Below, piece by piece: positions 1-8,155 of a stretch of 64,000 nucleotides of DNA. The position numbers were made by a program, and so were the translations under genes. The notes beneath the pieces are model-generated. The model had not been told where the DNA came from. It was given only the letters and a program-made list of their open reading frames with translations, and ran no database searches. The DNA is from Algoriphagus algorifonticola (GTDB taxonomy: Bacteria > Bacteroidota > Bacteroidia > Cytophagales > Cyclobacteriaceae), in contig NZ_VLOG01000037.1 of NCBI RefSeq assembly GCF_007655305.1, positions 62,001-126,000 of the forward strand, in the 5' to 3' direction. Within the stretch, counting starts at the first letter, position 1, and each line of letters begins with the position of its first letter.

Positions 1-537
1 GGCTGGAAGGTTTCTGGGAAGATTTCGGCAGGAAATAAGAGAATACTTCAAAATACAGGGATTCCCGAAGCTGTTTATCAGGATTTGGATTTGAGTAATC
101 CACAATATTCTGTCAGTCTTATTTGGGAAAAGCATCTGTTTCTTAAACCTTCCTGGGGGATGTACTTTGGGGGTGCCGGAGGTTTTGTGCGAAATGAAAC
201 AATTTTGGTCAATGATTTATTCAGATTGGGAGGTCTGAAAAGTATTCGAGGCTTTAATGAAAATTTTTTCTTTGCTTCCTCTTTTGCCTATTTGAATGCA
301 GAGCAGCGATTATTTTTTGGAGAAAATTCATTTCTGCTGGCATTTATAGATCTTGGGATTCTAGAAAACCCTTACTTTGCAAATTCCTTTGACAGGCCGG
401 TTTCTTTTGGTGCGGGCCTGAATTTTGAGACAGGTTCGGGGATTTTCAGATTTATATACGCGATCGGAAAGTCCAATGAACAACAAGCTTCTTTTTCCCA
501 ATCAAAAATTCATTTTGGATATTTAGCAAGATTTTAA
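1..537 (+). CDS. Omp85/BamA-type outer membrane protein, C-terminal part (5' truncated by window edge)
   Basis: The frame is open from base 1 to the TAA at 535-537, so only the last ~178 residues are visible. They consist of alternating hydrophobic/polar beta strands and contain LGGLKSIRGFNEN followed by YLNAEQRLFF, the L6-loop (V/I)RGF region and next strand typical of Omp85 barrels (BamA, TamA, surface antigen D15). It ends in a Phe (YLARF), the usual C-terminal signal for outer-membrane barrel insertion. BamA, TamA or another Omp85 paralogue cannot be distinguished without the POTRA domains. Only 6 nt separate it from the next gene, so they are probably co-transcribed. Confidence 0.75.
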   Translation, partial: GWKVSGKISAGNKRILQNTGIPEAVYQDLDLSNPQYSVSLIWEKHLFLKPSWGMYFGGAGGFVRNETILVNDLFRLGGLKSIRGFNENFFFASSFAYLNAEQRLFFGENSFLLAFIDLGILENPYFANSFDRPVSFGAGLNFETGSGIFRFIYAIGKSNEQQASFSQSKIHFGYLARF

Positions 538-543
538 AAAAAA

Positions 544-1659
544 ATGGCCAGAATCCGGAATTTCTTTCTTTTCACAGTTTTCTTTACTCTTGGTTTTTCC
601 CTGTCTGCACAGGTTTTGGAAGATTATTCCAAAACTTGGGAGGTAGCTGAAAGAGAGAGTTGGTTTGGAAGCAGTGATAGAATTAGTCAGGAGTTGAATC
701 TGGCTACTTTTCCAAAGGCTAATTTTTATCTGGAAGTCCCAGAGCAGACGGTGGTATTCGCTGGAGAAAAACTCTGGTTTTACTCCAATTCTGACACTGT
801 TTTGATTCGAAGGGTAACCGATGTCGCACAAGAATTAGCTCAGGAAAAAGTGACTTTGACCCTATACAAAGAAGGTATTGGAAGCCAAAATATCATTTTG
901 AAAAAAATGATTGGAACTGAGTTGGATCAGACCACTCCGGAGGAAAGCAAGAATCTCATAAGTATCCGGGAAAAAAAGAGAAGTGTACTCAGGGATTTTT
1001 TCGGACTAGGATTACTTATTGTTTTGTTTTTCATTGCCTTTTACAAGCAAGCATATCCTTTTCTTTTTTCCGGCATGCTGAGACCCAGTGGGCTACTTAG
1101 TGATGAGGATTTTTCTGATGTTGGGAGTTTGCAAAAGTTTTTTTCATTAGACGTTTTGCTATTTGTATTTATGGTCAATTTACTGCTGGCTTTGGTGGGT
1201 ACATTGGGTTTTGTGATCTACAAGGGAGATTTGGTTTTTCAATTGATTGATCAAGATGTGATGTCTCTGATGATTTTCTGGTTAGTTACAACAGTTGGTT
1301 TGCTAATTCTTACAGTATTCAAGTTTATTGGGATTAGAATTGTTGCCTATTTATTTGATTTAAGGAAGCTGGAGTTTCCACACTTTTTCTATTTGCTTCG
1401 CTTAATTGTTTGGGCATGTTTTATTATGATCGGAGTTATCTTCGTTTATCTGATGAATTCCTTTTTTATGCTGGAAAATGTTCTTGAATTATCACTCCAA
1501 GTTTTCTTTTGGCTTTATCTCTTTGGGATTACAGGACTTTTCTTAATTATGATGAATCGCCTATCTTTTAAGAAATACCATTTATTTACTTACCTTTGCA
1601 TCGCAGAATTGGTGCCTTTTCTGATCCTGGCGAAATGGATCATGGTATTAGGTCAATAG
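544..1659 (+). CDS. DUF4271 domain-containing integral membrane protein
   Basis: This 371-residue protein has an N-terminal signal-like segment (residues ~5-22, ending SLSAQ), a soluble region to ~residue 150, and then about six to seven strongly hydrophobic helices up to the C-terminus. The arrangement and the position directly upstream of hemD match the DUF4271 family of Bacteroidota, which I recognise by context and topology rather than by a catalytic motif. Function is unknown. The gene starts 6 nt after the Omp85 gene and ends 28 nt before hemD, so it probably sits in one transcription unit. The soluble domain before the helices would be periplasmic if the signal segment is cleaved. Confidence 0.75.
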   Translation: MARIRNFFLFTVFFTLGFSLSAQVLEDYSKTWEVAERESWFGSSDRISQELNLATFPKANFYLEVPEQTVVFAGEKLWFYSNSDTVLIRRVTDVAQELAQEKVTLTLYKEGIGSQNIILKKMIGTELDQTTPEESKNLISIREKKRSVLRDFFGLGLLIVLFFIAFYKQAYPFLFSGMLRPSGLLSDEDFSDVGSLQKFFSLDVLLFVFMVNLLLALVGTLGFVIYKGDLVFQLIDQDVMSLMIFWLVTTVGLLILTVFKFIGIRIVAYLFDLRKLEFPHFFYLLRLIVWACFIMIGVIFVYLMNSFFMLENVLELSLQVFFWLYLFGITGLFLIMMNRLSFKKYHLFTYLCIAELVPFLILAKWIMVLGQ

Positions 1660-1687
1660 TAGATAAAATTTAAAGAAATTAATAAGC

Positions 1688-2461
1688 ATGAGTGCAGCTA
1701 TTAAGGATCGGTTTAAACCAGTCAAAAGTATTCTTGTCTCTCAACCTAAACCGAACGATGTAAATTCACCTTATTTTCAACTGGCTGAAAAATACAATCT
1801 AAAGATTGATTTTAGACAGTTTATTAAGGTAGAGCCGGTTCCTCCCAAGGAATTCCGAAAGCAAAAAATTGACATTCTTAAGCACACTGCAATCATCTTT
1901 ACGAGCAGAAATGCGATCGATCATTTTTTCAATATCTGTAAAGAATTCAAAATAGAAATGCCTGCTGACATGAAATACTTCTGTATTTCGGATCAAACAG
2001 CCCATTATCTTCAGAAATATATTGTAATCAGAAAAAGAAAGCTTTTTGTAGGTCAGAAAACCGCATCAGATCTTTTTGATTATTTCAAGAAACATAAAAA
2101 CGAAAAATACCTCTTTCCTTGCTCTGACATTCGTAAAGATGATATTCCAGATTACATGGAAAAAGCGGGTATTGCATTTACAGAAGCAATCATTTATCAT
2201 ACGGTAGCCGCTGATTTGTCAGACCTAGCGGATGTTAAGTATGATATTTTAGCCTTCTACAGTCCTTCTGGAATAAAATCTTTGAAACAAAACTTCCCGG
2301 ATTTCGAACAAGGAAGAACCAGGATCGCGGCTTTTGGTCCGACCACAGCACAAGCCGTAAGAGATATGGGATTGATTTTGGACATTGAAGCACCGCTTCC
2401 AAATGCCCCAAGTATGACAGGAGCGTTGGAGCTTTATATCAAAAAGGCAAACAATTTGTAA
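1688..2461 (+). CDS. hemD: uroporphyrinogen-III synthase
   Basis: The protein has 257 residues, the usual size for HemD, and lacks a signal peptide. It shows the two-lobed HUP-like pattern: an N-lobe with ILVSQPKP and AIIFTSRNAIDHFF, and a second lobe with LAFYSPSGIKSL and RIAAFGPTTAQAVRDMG. These correspond to the family's conserved FTS(x)N and (F)xSPS...G(x)TTA segments. HemD cyclises hydroxymethylbilane with D-ring inversion to uroporphyrinogen III for haem and sirohaem synthesis in the cytoplasm. No other haem genes are nearby; the pairing with DUF4271 is the usual context in this phylum. The ATG at 1688 is the first in frame. Confidence 0.88.
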   Translation: MSAAIKDRFKPVKSILVSQPKPNDVNSPYFQLAEKYNLKIDFRQFIKVEPVPPKEFRKQKIDILKHTAIIFTSRNAIDHFFNICKEFKIEMPADMKYFCISDQTAHYLQKYIVIRKRKLFVGQKTASDLFDYFKKHKNEKYLFPCSDIRKDDIPDYMEKAGIAFTEAIIYHTVAADLSDLADVKYDILAFYSPSGIKSLKQNFPDFEQGRTRIAAFGPTTAQAVRDMGLILDIEAPLPNAPSMTGALELYIKKANNL

Positions 2462-2537
2462 ATCTTGAAATCAAATTCTGTGGTTTTTCAGTTTAATTGC
2501 TTACAATAGTTCTATCATCTGACAAAACCACATTCAA

Positions 2538-3515
2538 ATGATTCAAAGCAGTCGGTGGAAATACATTTTTGGCTTTGCTGTTATACTCAGTTTTTTCAGC
2601 ATTGAATTCAGCTTTGCGCAGCAAGATGCGCAATTCACTCAGTACATGTATAATGGCATGTATTATAATCCGGCATTTGCTGGAAGAGAAGGAGGGTTTC
2701 GATTTTCAGCACTTCACCGAACACAATGGGCAAATTATTCCACTTCGTCAGGGGCGGGGGGAGCACCTGTAACGCAGCTTTTGACAGCTCAGGGTAATTT
2801 AGAAGGGAAAAATATTGGTTACGGTATTACTATAGTCAATGATCAAATAGGCGCCACAGGAAATTTGGAGATAAATCTTCAAGGAGCCTATCATAAAAAA
2901 ATCAATAGAACCACGATCAGTTTTGGTGCCTATGCAGGTATGTTCTCAAGTTCAATTGATTATGGGGAGTTGGTTGTGGTGAATCCAGAGCCAAATTTAC
3001 CTTCTTCTGGGAAAGAAAATGCCATCAATTTCAATTTTGGTGCAGGACTTCTTTTGGACCGAGGAGATTATTATGTAGGTTTGAGTTCTAGACATTTAAA
3101 CCAACCCGAGTTTGATTTTGGAGATGGAGGTTTTGCAAACCCATTAAGAAATCATTCCTATTTATTGTTTGGGTATAGATTCAGACCAGTAGGGCAGTTG
3201 AGAATAGAACCAAGTTTTCTATTAAAATCTGTGTCCTTCAATAATTTTTCTTATGATGTGAGCGTTATTGCTACTCACCAGAATAAGATTAGCGGGGGAT
3301 TGGCATTTAGAGGGGAAGAAAGTGTTTCCCTTATCTTGGGATATTCTTTGTTGAGAGATAATTCTCTTGTTTTAGGATATTCCTTTGATTTGGTAGTTAG
3401 CGGTTTGGAGGCAAAATCTCCGACAAGTCATGAGCTTATGTTGCGTTATAGACTAACCGATATAAGTAGAAATGTAGAGCGAGTCATTCAGCGGACTCCA
3501 AGATTTAGATTTTAA
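2538..3515 (+). CDS. PorP/SprF family type IX secretion membrane protein
   Basis: The 325-residue product has a signal peptide (hydrophobic residues ~10-26, ending SFAQQD) followed by the family hallmark QFTQYMYNGMYYNPAFAG and then beta-strand-rich sequence to the end (barrel). PorP/SprF proteins are inner-leaflet-facing outer-membrane barrels that work with the T9SS and with SprB-like adhesins. It lies 161 nt upstream of gldK, the classical porP-porKLMN order of Porphyromonas gingivalis, which argues that this copy is the core PorP rather than one of the many adhesin-linked SprF paralogues. The start is the first ATG before the signal peptide. Confidence 0.88.
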   Translation: MIQSSRWKYIFGFAVILSFFSIEFSFAQQDAQFTQYMYNGMYYNPAFAGREGGFRFSALHRTQWANYSTSSGAGGAPVTQLLTAQGNLEGKNIGYGITIVNDQIGATGNLEINLQGAYHKKINRTTISFGAYAGMFSSSIDYGELVVVNPEPNLPSSGKENAINFNFGAGLLLDRGDYYVGLSSRHLNQPEFDFGDGGFANPLRNHSYLLFGYRFRPVGQLRIEPSFLLKSVSFNNFSYDVSVIATHQNKISGGLAFRGEESVSLILGYSLLRDNSLVLGYSFDLVVSGLEAKSPTSHELMLRYRLTDISRNVERVIQRTPRFRF

Positions 3516-3676
3516 GAGATACAGGATAGCCCTTGTATAAAGCTGAACTTCAGGAGAATTTATGAAAATTTATTCTGTTTAAAATTGGCAAGTTATTTGC
3601 ATATCTGTTGAAAATTCAGCTAAATTTCGATCTTAGTCAAGGTTTTAAATAAGACTTTCATTTGATGATATAAAAA

Positions 3677-4780
3677 ATGTCATTTATGTATAAAAAAAAT
3701 AATATCCGCTTAATGCCGATCGTTTTGGGCTTGGCAATTGCGACAATCTTACCTGGATGCGGACTTTTTAGTAAAAAAGGATCGGCAAGTGAAAAGCTCA
3801 ATCGGAGAGGTGAAGTGACCGGTGTTCCGAAGAGAGCACAATGGCAACAAAACCTCCCATACGATATGGTTCCTATTAAGGCAGGAACTTTTTGGATGGG
3901 ACAGTCCGACGAGGACATTGCCTTCACCCAATCATCAATGAACAAGCAGATAACCATATCTGAATTTTTCATGGATAAGTATGAAGTATCCAATAACAAA
4001 TACAGACAATTTTTAGAAGCTGTAAGAGAAGGTACACTTACTACCGGTACTCCTACCACTTTAAAAGAAGAGCCACAATTCAATTTAGATGAGTTAAAGC
4101 CAGATACTACAGTTTGGTCTACAAGCTTCTCTTATCACTATGGCGATCCATTGATGGAATTCTATTTTGATCACCCTGCATTTGACAACTATCCAGTTGT
4201 GGGTGTGACTTGGGATCAGGCGAAAAAATATTGCGAGTGGAGAACATACCATATGAACGCAAATGATGAATTTGAATTTGATTTGCCAAGTTTCCGATTG
4301 CCATCTGAGGCAGAATGGGAATATGCAGCAAAAGGTGGAAAAGACGTAGCAAAATATCCTTGGGGTGGTCCATACTTGAAAAATAAGCGTGGATGCCTTA
4401 TGGCTAACTTCAAGCCAGGAAGAGGTAATTACATTGACGATGGGTTTGCTTACACAGCACCAGTGGATGTTTTTGCTCCAAATGGATTTGGACTTCATAA
4501 CATGTCTGGAAATGTTGCAGAATGGGTATTGGATGCTTATGCTGCTACTTCCAGAACTGCTACTTGGGATTTGAACCCAGTATATGATGTGGAAACTGAA
4601 CCAAGAAAAGTAGTAAGAGGCGGTAGCTGGAAAGATATCGCACACTACCTAGAAACATCTACCAGAACTTATGAATATCAGGATGTGGCTCAGGCTCACA
4701 TTGGATTTAGAACCGCAATGACCTTTATCGGAAGGTCTGGCTCCATGGATGTGAAATCCAGCAAAAGACGAAGACGATAA
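3677..4780 (+). CDS. gldK: gliding motility / T9SS lipoprotein GldK (PorK)
   Basis: This 367-residue lipoprotein has a lipobox ending LPGC at Cys28. The body is an FGE-sulfatase (SUMF1-like) domain: MVPIKAGTFWMGQ at its start, YEVSNNKYRQFL, PVVGVTWDQAKKYCEWR, RLPSEAEWEYAA, and a C-terminal GNVAEWV...VVRGGSW...GFRTA. GldK with GldN forms the periplasmic ring attached to the outer membrane in the T9SS. An ATG at 3686 gives an equally good signal peptide. It ends in a basic tail (KSSKRRRR). It is the first of four genes spaced 30-48 nt apart; the 161-nt gap before it probably contains its own promoter, but I could not identify a convincing -7 box there. Confidence 0.95.
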   Translation: MSFMYKKNNIRLMPIVLGLAIATILPGCGLFSKKGSASEKLNRRGEVTGVPKRAQWQQNLPYDMVPIKAGTFWMGQSDEDIAFTQSSMNKQITISEFFMDKYEVSNNKYRQFLEAVREGTLTTGTPTTLKEEPQFNLDELKPDTTVWSTSFSYHYGDPLMEFYFDHPAFDNYPVVGVTWDQAKKYCEWRTYHMNANDEFEFDLPSFRLPSEAEWEYAAKGGKDVAKYPWGGPYLKNKRGCLMANFKPGRGNYIDDGFAYTAPVDVFAPNGFGLHNMSGNVAEWVLDAYAATSRTATWDLNPVYDVETEPRKVVRGGSWKDIAHYLETSTRTYEYQDVAQAHIGFRTAMTFIGRSGSMDVKSSKRRRR

Positions 4781-4828
4781 ATCAACCCAACACTTTAAAA
4801 ACCAAAAACCTTAATTCTTAATTACAAA

Positions 4829-5620
4829 ATGGCTAGCAAAAGCAACTTCTTTTATTCCAGCGTAATGCCTAAAATCTATGGTATTGGTGCTGCAGTCGTT
4901 ATCCTCGGTGCAATGTTTAAAATCCTTGACTGGCAAGGCGCTAACATCATGATCGGTGTAGGTCTTACTACAGAGGCGGCGATTTTCTTCCTTTCAGCCT
5001 TCGAACCAAGACCAGAGGAAGTAGACTGGACCAAAGTTTATCCGGAATTAGCTGGAGATGGTCCTGCTCCAAAGAAAGCAAGAGCAACAGCTGGAGCTGG
5101 TGATCAAGTTTCTCAAAAGCTTGACGATATGCTAGCCAATGCTAAAGTTGGACCTGAATTGATTGAAAGTTTAGGTAAAGGCATGCAAAATCTTGCCAGC
5201 TCAGCTGAAAAAATGGGCAACTTGGCAGATGCAGCAGTAGCTACTAATGAGTATGCTACCAACGTGAAAACAGCTGCTAAAACCCTAGTAGACATGAACG
5301 CATCTTATGGTAAAACTGCTGCGGCATTGACTGAAATGTCAGCTGCTTCACAGGATGCTAAAGAATATCACAATCAGGTTGTAACTGTAACCAAAAACCT
5401 TTCTGCTCTAAATGCAGTGTATGAAATGGAGCTACAGGATGCTAACAGCCACGTGAAAACATTGAACAAGTTCTATTCTAATATGACTGCTGCTATGGAA
5501 GGACTTAGCGAAGCAGGCAAAGAAACTGAAGCTTTCAAAAACGAACTTGCGAAATTAAATCAAAACGTAAGCTCATTGAATAAAATCTATGGTGGAATGC
5601 TATCCGCTATGAAAGGTTAA
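4829..5620 (+). CDS. gldL: gliding motility / T9SS inner-membrane motor protein GldL
   Basis: The 263-residue product carries two N-terminal transmembrane helices (about residues 15-34 and 40-57, the first ending KILDWQG) followed by a long cytoplasmic Ala/Lys/Asn-rich helical region with heptad-like character (NLASSAEKMGNLADAA, repeated SLNKIY and ALNAVYEM). This is the GldL/PorL architecture. GldL pentamers with GldM dimers form the proton-driven rotary motor of the T9SS. The helix pair contains charged residues (K27, D30, E49) that could be part of the proton path; this is inference from the family. Flanked by gldK (48 nt upstream) and gldM (37 nt downstream). Confidence 0.95.
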   Translation: MASKSNFFYSSVMPKIYGIGAAVVILGAMFKILDWQGANIMIGVGLTTEAAIFFLSAFEPRPEEVDWTKVYPELAGDGPAPKKARATAGAGDQVSQKLDDMLANAKVGPELIESLGKGMQNLASSAEKMGNLADAAVATNEYATNVKTAAKTLVDMNASYGKTAAALTEMSAASQDAKEYHNQVVTVTKNLSALNAVYEMELQDANSHVKTLNKFYSNMTAAMEGLSEAGKETEAFKNELAKLNQNVSSLNKIYGGMLSAMKG

Positions 5621-5657
5621 TTCTTTCCCAAACAAAAAAACCATTAGATAAAAACAA

Positions 5658-7271
5658 ATGGCAGGAGTTAAAGAGACACCTAGACAGCGGATGATCGGGA
5701 TGATGTACTTGGTATTGACAGCATTGCTGGCTCTACAGGTAAGTAATCAGATCCTCCAGAAATTCGTCTTGATCAATGACGGGATGGAGAGAACTTCAAA
5801 AAACTTTATCCTTAAAAATGAATCAACGGTAGGTTCAATTGAATACACAGTTGAACAACAAGGAAATAATGAAAAAGATGTTCCTAAGGTAGCAGCAGCA
5901 CAGCAAGTGCGAGAAACTACTAAAGAGATCTACAGCTACCTTGAAGATTTGAAGCAGCAGCTGATCACTCAGTCTAATGCTAAGAATGAAGAAGGTAACT
6001 TTGTGAGTTCTTCTTTGAAAAATACAGAGGTTGCGGGAAACCTTTTCGTGAACAACGGGAAAGGCGAGGAGATGAAACAAACTCTAAATGCTTATCCTAC
6101 TAAGATTGAGGAGATTTTGGCTAGTGTCGGCATTACCGATAGAAAGTTTGCTCCAATTGCTTTGGATGCAGCTGAAATTGACCTCTTCAAAAATGATTCT
6201 GAAGCAAAGAATAAAAGCTTTGTTGCTTTGAATTTTGTGAAGTCCCCAGTGGGTGCAGTGATGGCTTTGATTTCTCAATATCAAAATGAGGTATTGAATA
6301 TCGAAAGTGAAGCCTTAACTACTATCGCCAACACGATCGGATCATTCTACTTCAAAGCAGATATCACAGAAGCTAAAATCTCTGCAGTTTCCAATATTGT
6401 AGCAGCTGGTACCAAATTTGAAGGTACTATGTTTATTGCTTCTTCATCTTCATCTGCTACTCCAACCATGACATTGGATGGAAGATCTGTAACCGTCGAT
6501 GAAAGAGGATTTGGACAGATTGAATTTACGGCTACCCCAGCTTCTCAATATGATGATAGAGGGTTAGCTAGAAGAGTATTAAAAGGTGAAATTGTTACCA
6601 ATATTGGCGGTGAAGATCAAGTTCTTCCTGTAGAGTATGAATACTTTGTTGCTCAACCAGTAGTAAAAATTTCTTCTGAGGTTGTTCAGCAATTGTATGC
6701 AGATTGTGCTAATGAGTTGCTAATTGAGGTTCCAGCGCTTGGAAATACTTATGCGCCTGAATTCTCTGTAAGTAATGGTCAATCTATTAAAGGAAATAGG
6801 CCTGGACAGGTTACAATTATTCCTGGAGCATCCGGTAAAGTAACTATCGGTGTTAGTTCTGGAGGAAATAAAATTGACGACGTAACGTTTGATATTAAAC
6901 CAGTTCCTGCTCCAACGATTGTAGCTGCAATGTCCAATGGTTCTCCATTAGACTTGGCTCAAGCTCAAGCAATTGGATCGCTTACAGGTTTGAAAATTTT
7001 AGCTACTCCTGAGCCTACCTTTGGAAGAACAATGGCGAAAGATGCCAATTTCGAAGTAACAGGTGGAGAAGTTAGACTATTGAGAAGTGATGTTCCAAGA
7101 CAGACTATCCAGATTTCAAATGGAAACAGCTTGGCTATGAGATCACTTTTGGAAAGTGCAAGACCTGGTGATGATATAGTGGTGGTGGTGAATCAAGTAA
7201 CCCGTACCAACTTTAGAGGAAATAAAATTCCTACCTCATTGAATCAAATCATTCGTATCGGAGTAAAATAA
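5658..7271 (+). CDS. gldM: gliding motility / T9SS motor protein GldM
   Basis: This 537-residue protein has one N-terminal membrane helix directly after a short conserved cytosolic start (MAGVKETPRQRMIGMMYLV) and then a long periplasmic part made of a helical D1 region (to about residue 220) and beta-rich repeated domains, as in GldM/PorM structures. GldM dimers span from the GldL ring across the periplasm to GldK/GldN. The KETPRQRMIGMMYLVLTALLAL segment is diagnostic for the family. The gene sits in the fixed gldKLMN order. Confidence 0.95.
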   Translation: MAGVKETPRQRMIGMMYLVLTALLALQVSNQILQKFVLINDGMERTSKNFILKNESTVGSIEYTVEQQGNNEKDVPKVAAAQQVRETTKEIYSYLEDLKQQLITQSNAKNEEGNFVSSSLKNTEVAGNLFVNNGKGEEMKQTLNAYPTKIEEILASVGITDRKFAPIALDAAEIDLFKNDSEAKNKSFVALNFVKSPVGAVMALISQYQNEVLNIESEALTTIANTIGSFYFKADITEAKISAVSNIVAAGTKFEGTMFIASSSSSATPTMTLDGRSVTVDERGFGQIEFTATPASQYDDRGLARRVLKGEIVTNIGGEDQVLPVEYEYFVAQPVVKISSEVVQQLYADCANELLIEVPALGNTYAPEFSVSNGQSIKGNRPGQVTIIPGASGKVTIGVSSGGNKIDDVTFDIKPVPAPTIVAAMSNGSPLDLAQAQAIGSLTGLKILATPEPTFGRTMAKDANFEVTGGEVRLLRSDVPRQTIQISNGNSLAMRSLLESARPGDDIVVVVNQVTRTNFRGNKIPTSLNQIIRIGVK

Positions 7272-7301
7272 TTTTCCGGTAAGAATTCAGAAAATACGAT
7301 T

Positions 7302-8120
7302 ATGAAAAAGTTTCTTCAAAATTTATTCTTATCCGTACTCGTGGCTGGCGGCTTAGCCCCTTTTACGAGTGAAGCTCAAGTTGCGGCTACTAGCGTGAGT
7401 CCATCTGGATACGGTGATAGACAATTTGCTATGGATACCGTTTTCTCGGCCAAAAGGATTAGAGAAGACGATAAAATGTATCAAATTGGTGTCTGGAGAA
7501 GAATCGATTTGCGAGAAAAATACAACCTATCTCTTTATGGTTCTGGTGATGCGAAGACTAATGGTATCATGAGCTATATCTATAAAGCTGTTGTGGATGA
7601 AAATGCTTTGGAAGTTTTTGCTGATGAAGATTTTACCCGTCCATTATCAATTGCTGAGTTCCAAGAGAATTTCTGGTTAAACGCTACTGGCGACAGTATT
7701 TTCGTAAAACAATTGTATTATCTGGATTTTAGAGAAGATTTTGTGTTCGATAAGCATCATTCGGATATGGTTTTTGACATTAAGTTCATTCATTTGGTAA
7801 TGCCTTCGGCTACCAATTCCAATGCAGGTCAAGAAACCATAGGCTATATCCGCTACAAAGATTTCTACAACTATTTTAAAGATCATCCGGAAGCTAGATG
7901 GCTTAATTTCCAGAACATATCTAAAAGCTTGACTTATGATGAAGCTTTTGAAAGTAGACTCTTTAGGTCTGTAGTAAGGAGGTTCACAAATCCTGATGAA
8001 GCTTTAATTGCTGATATGGTTAGGGCAGATCATCCGAATCCAGACATGAAAGCATACATGGATGCATTAGCATTCGAGTACAAACTTCTAGAATTTGAAA
8101 ACTCCCTTTGGGAGTGGTAA
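7302..8120 (+). CDS. gldN: gliding motility / T9SS periplasmic protein GldN
   Basis: The 272-residue product has a signal peptide (hydrophobic residues ~6-20, cleavage near TSEAQ). Family segments include KMYQIGVWRRIDLREKYN, IKFIHLVMPSA and YKDFYNYFKDHPEARWLN, typical of GldN/PorN. It complexes with GldK to form the outer-membrane-associated ring. It is the last gene of the gldKLMN unit and is followed within 6 nt by a strong bidirectional terminator shared with the convergent uvrC. Confidence 0.95.
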   Translation: MKKFLQNLFLSVLVAGGLAPFTSEAQVAATSVSPSGYGDRQFAMDTVFSAKRIREDDKMYQIGVWRRIDLREKYNLSLYGSGDAKTNGIMSYIYKAVVDENALEVFADEDFTRPLSIAEFQENFWLNATGDSIFVKQLYYLDFREDFVFDKHHSDMVFDIKFIHLVMPSATNSNAGQETIGYIRYKDFYNYFKDHPEARWLNFQNISKSLTYDEAFESRLFRSVVRRFTNPDEALIADMVRADHPNPDMKAYMDALAFEYKLLEFENSLWEW

Positions 8121-8125
8121 AATAA

Positions 8126-8155
8126 AAAGGGGCTTTAGGCCCCTTTATTTTTTTC
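8126..8155. terminator. bidirectional intrinsic terminator between gldN and uvrC
   Basis: An 8-bp stem AAAGGGGC/GCCCCTTT (8126-8133 and 8139-8146) has a 5-nt loop. On the + strand it is followed by A and a run of eight T; on the - strand the arm ends in A/T-rich sequence (TTTTTATTTT). It terminates gldN transcripts and overlaps the last codons and stop of uvrC (TAA at 8137-8135). Confidence 0.85.

Noticed and set aside
4094-4645. 183-codon open frame antisense to gldK
   Set aside because: It is fully inside gldK, has no family features and an amino acid composition (Cys/Ile/Ser/Trp-rich) typical of a shadow frame.
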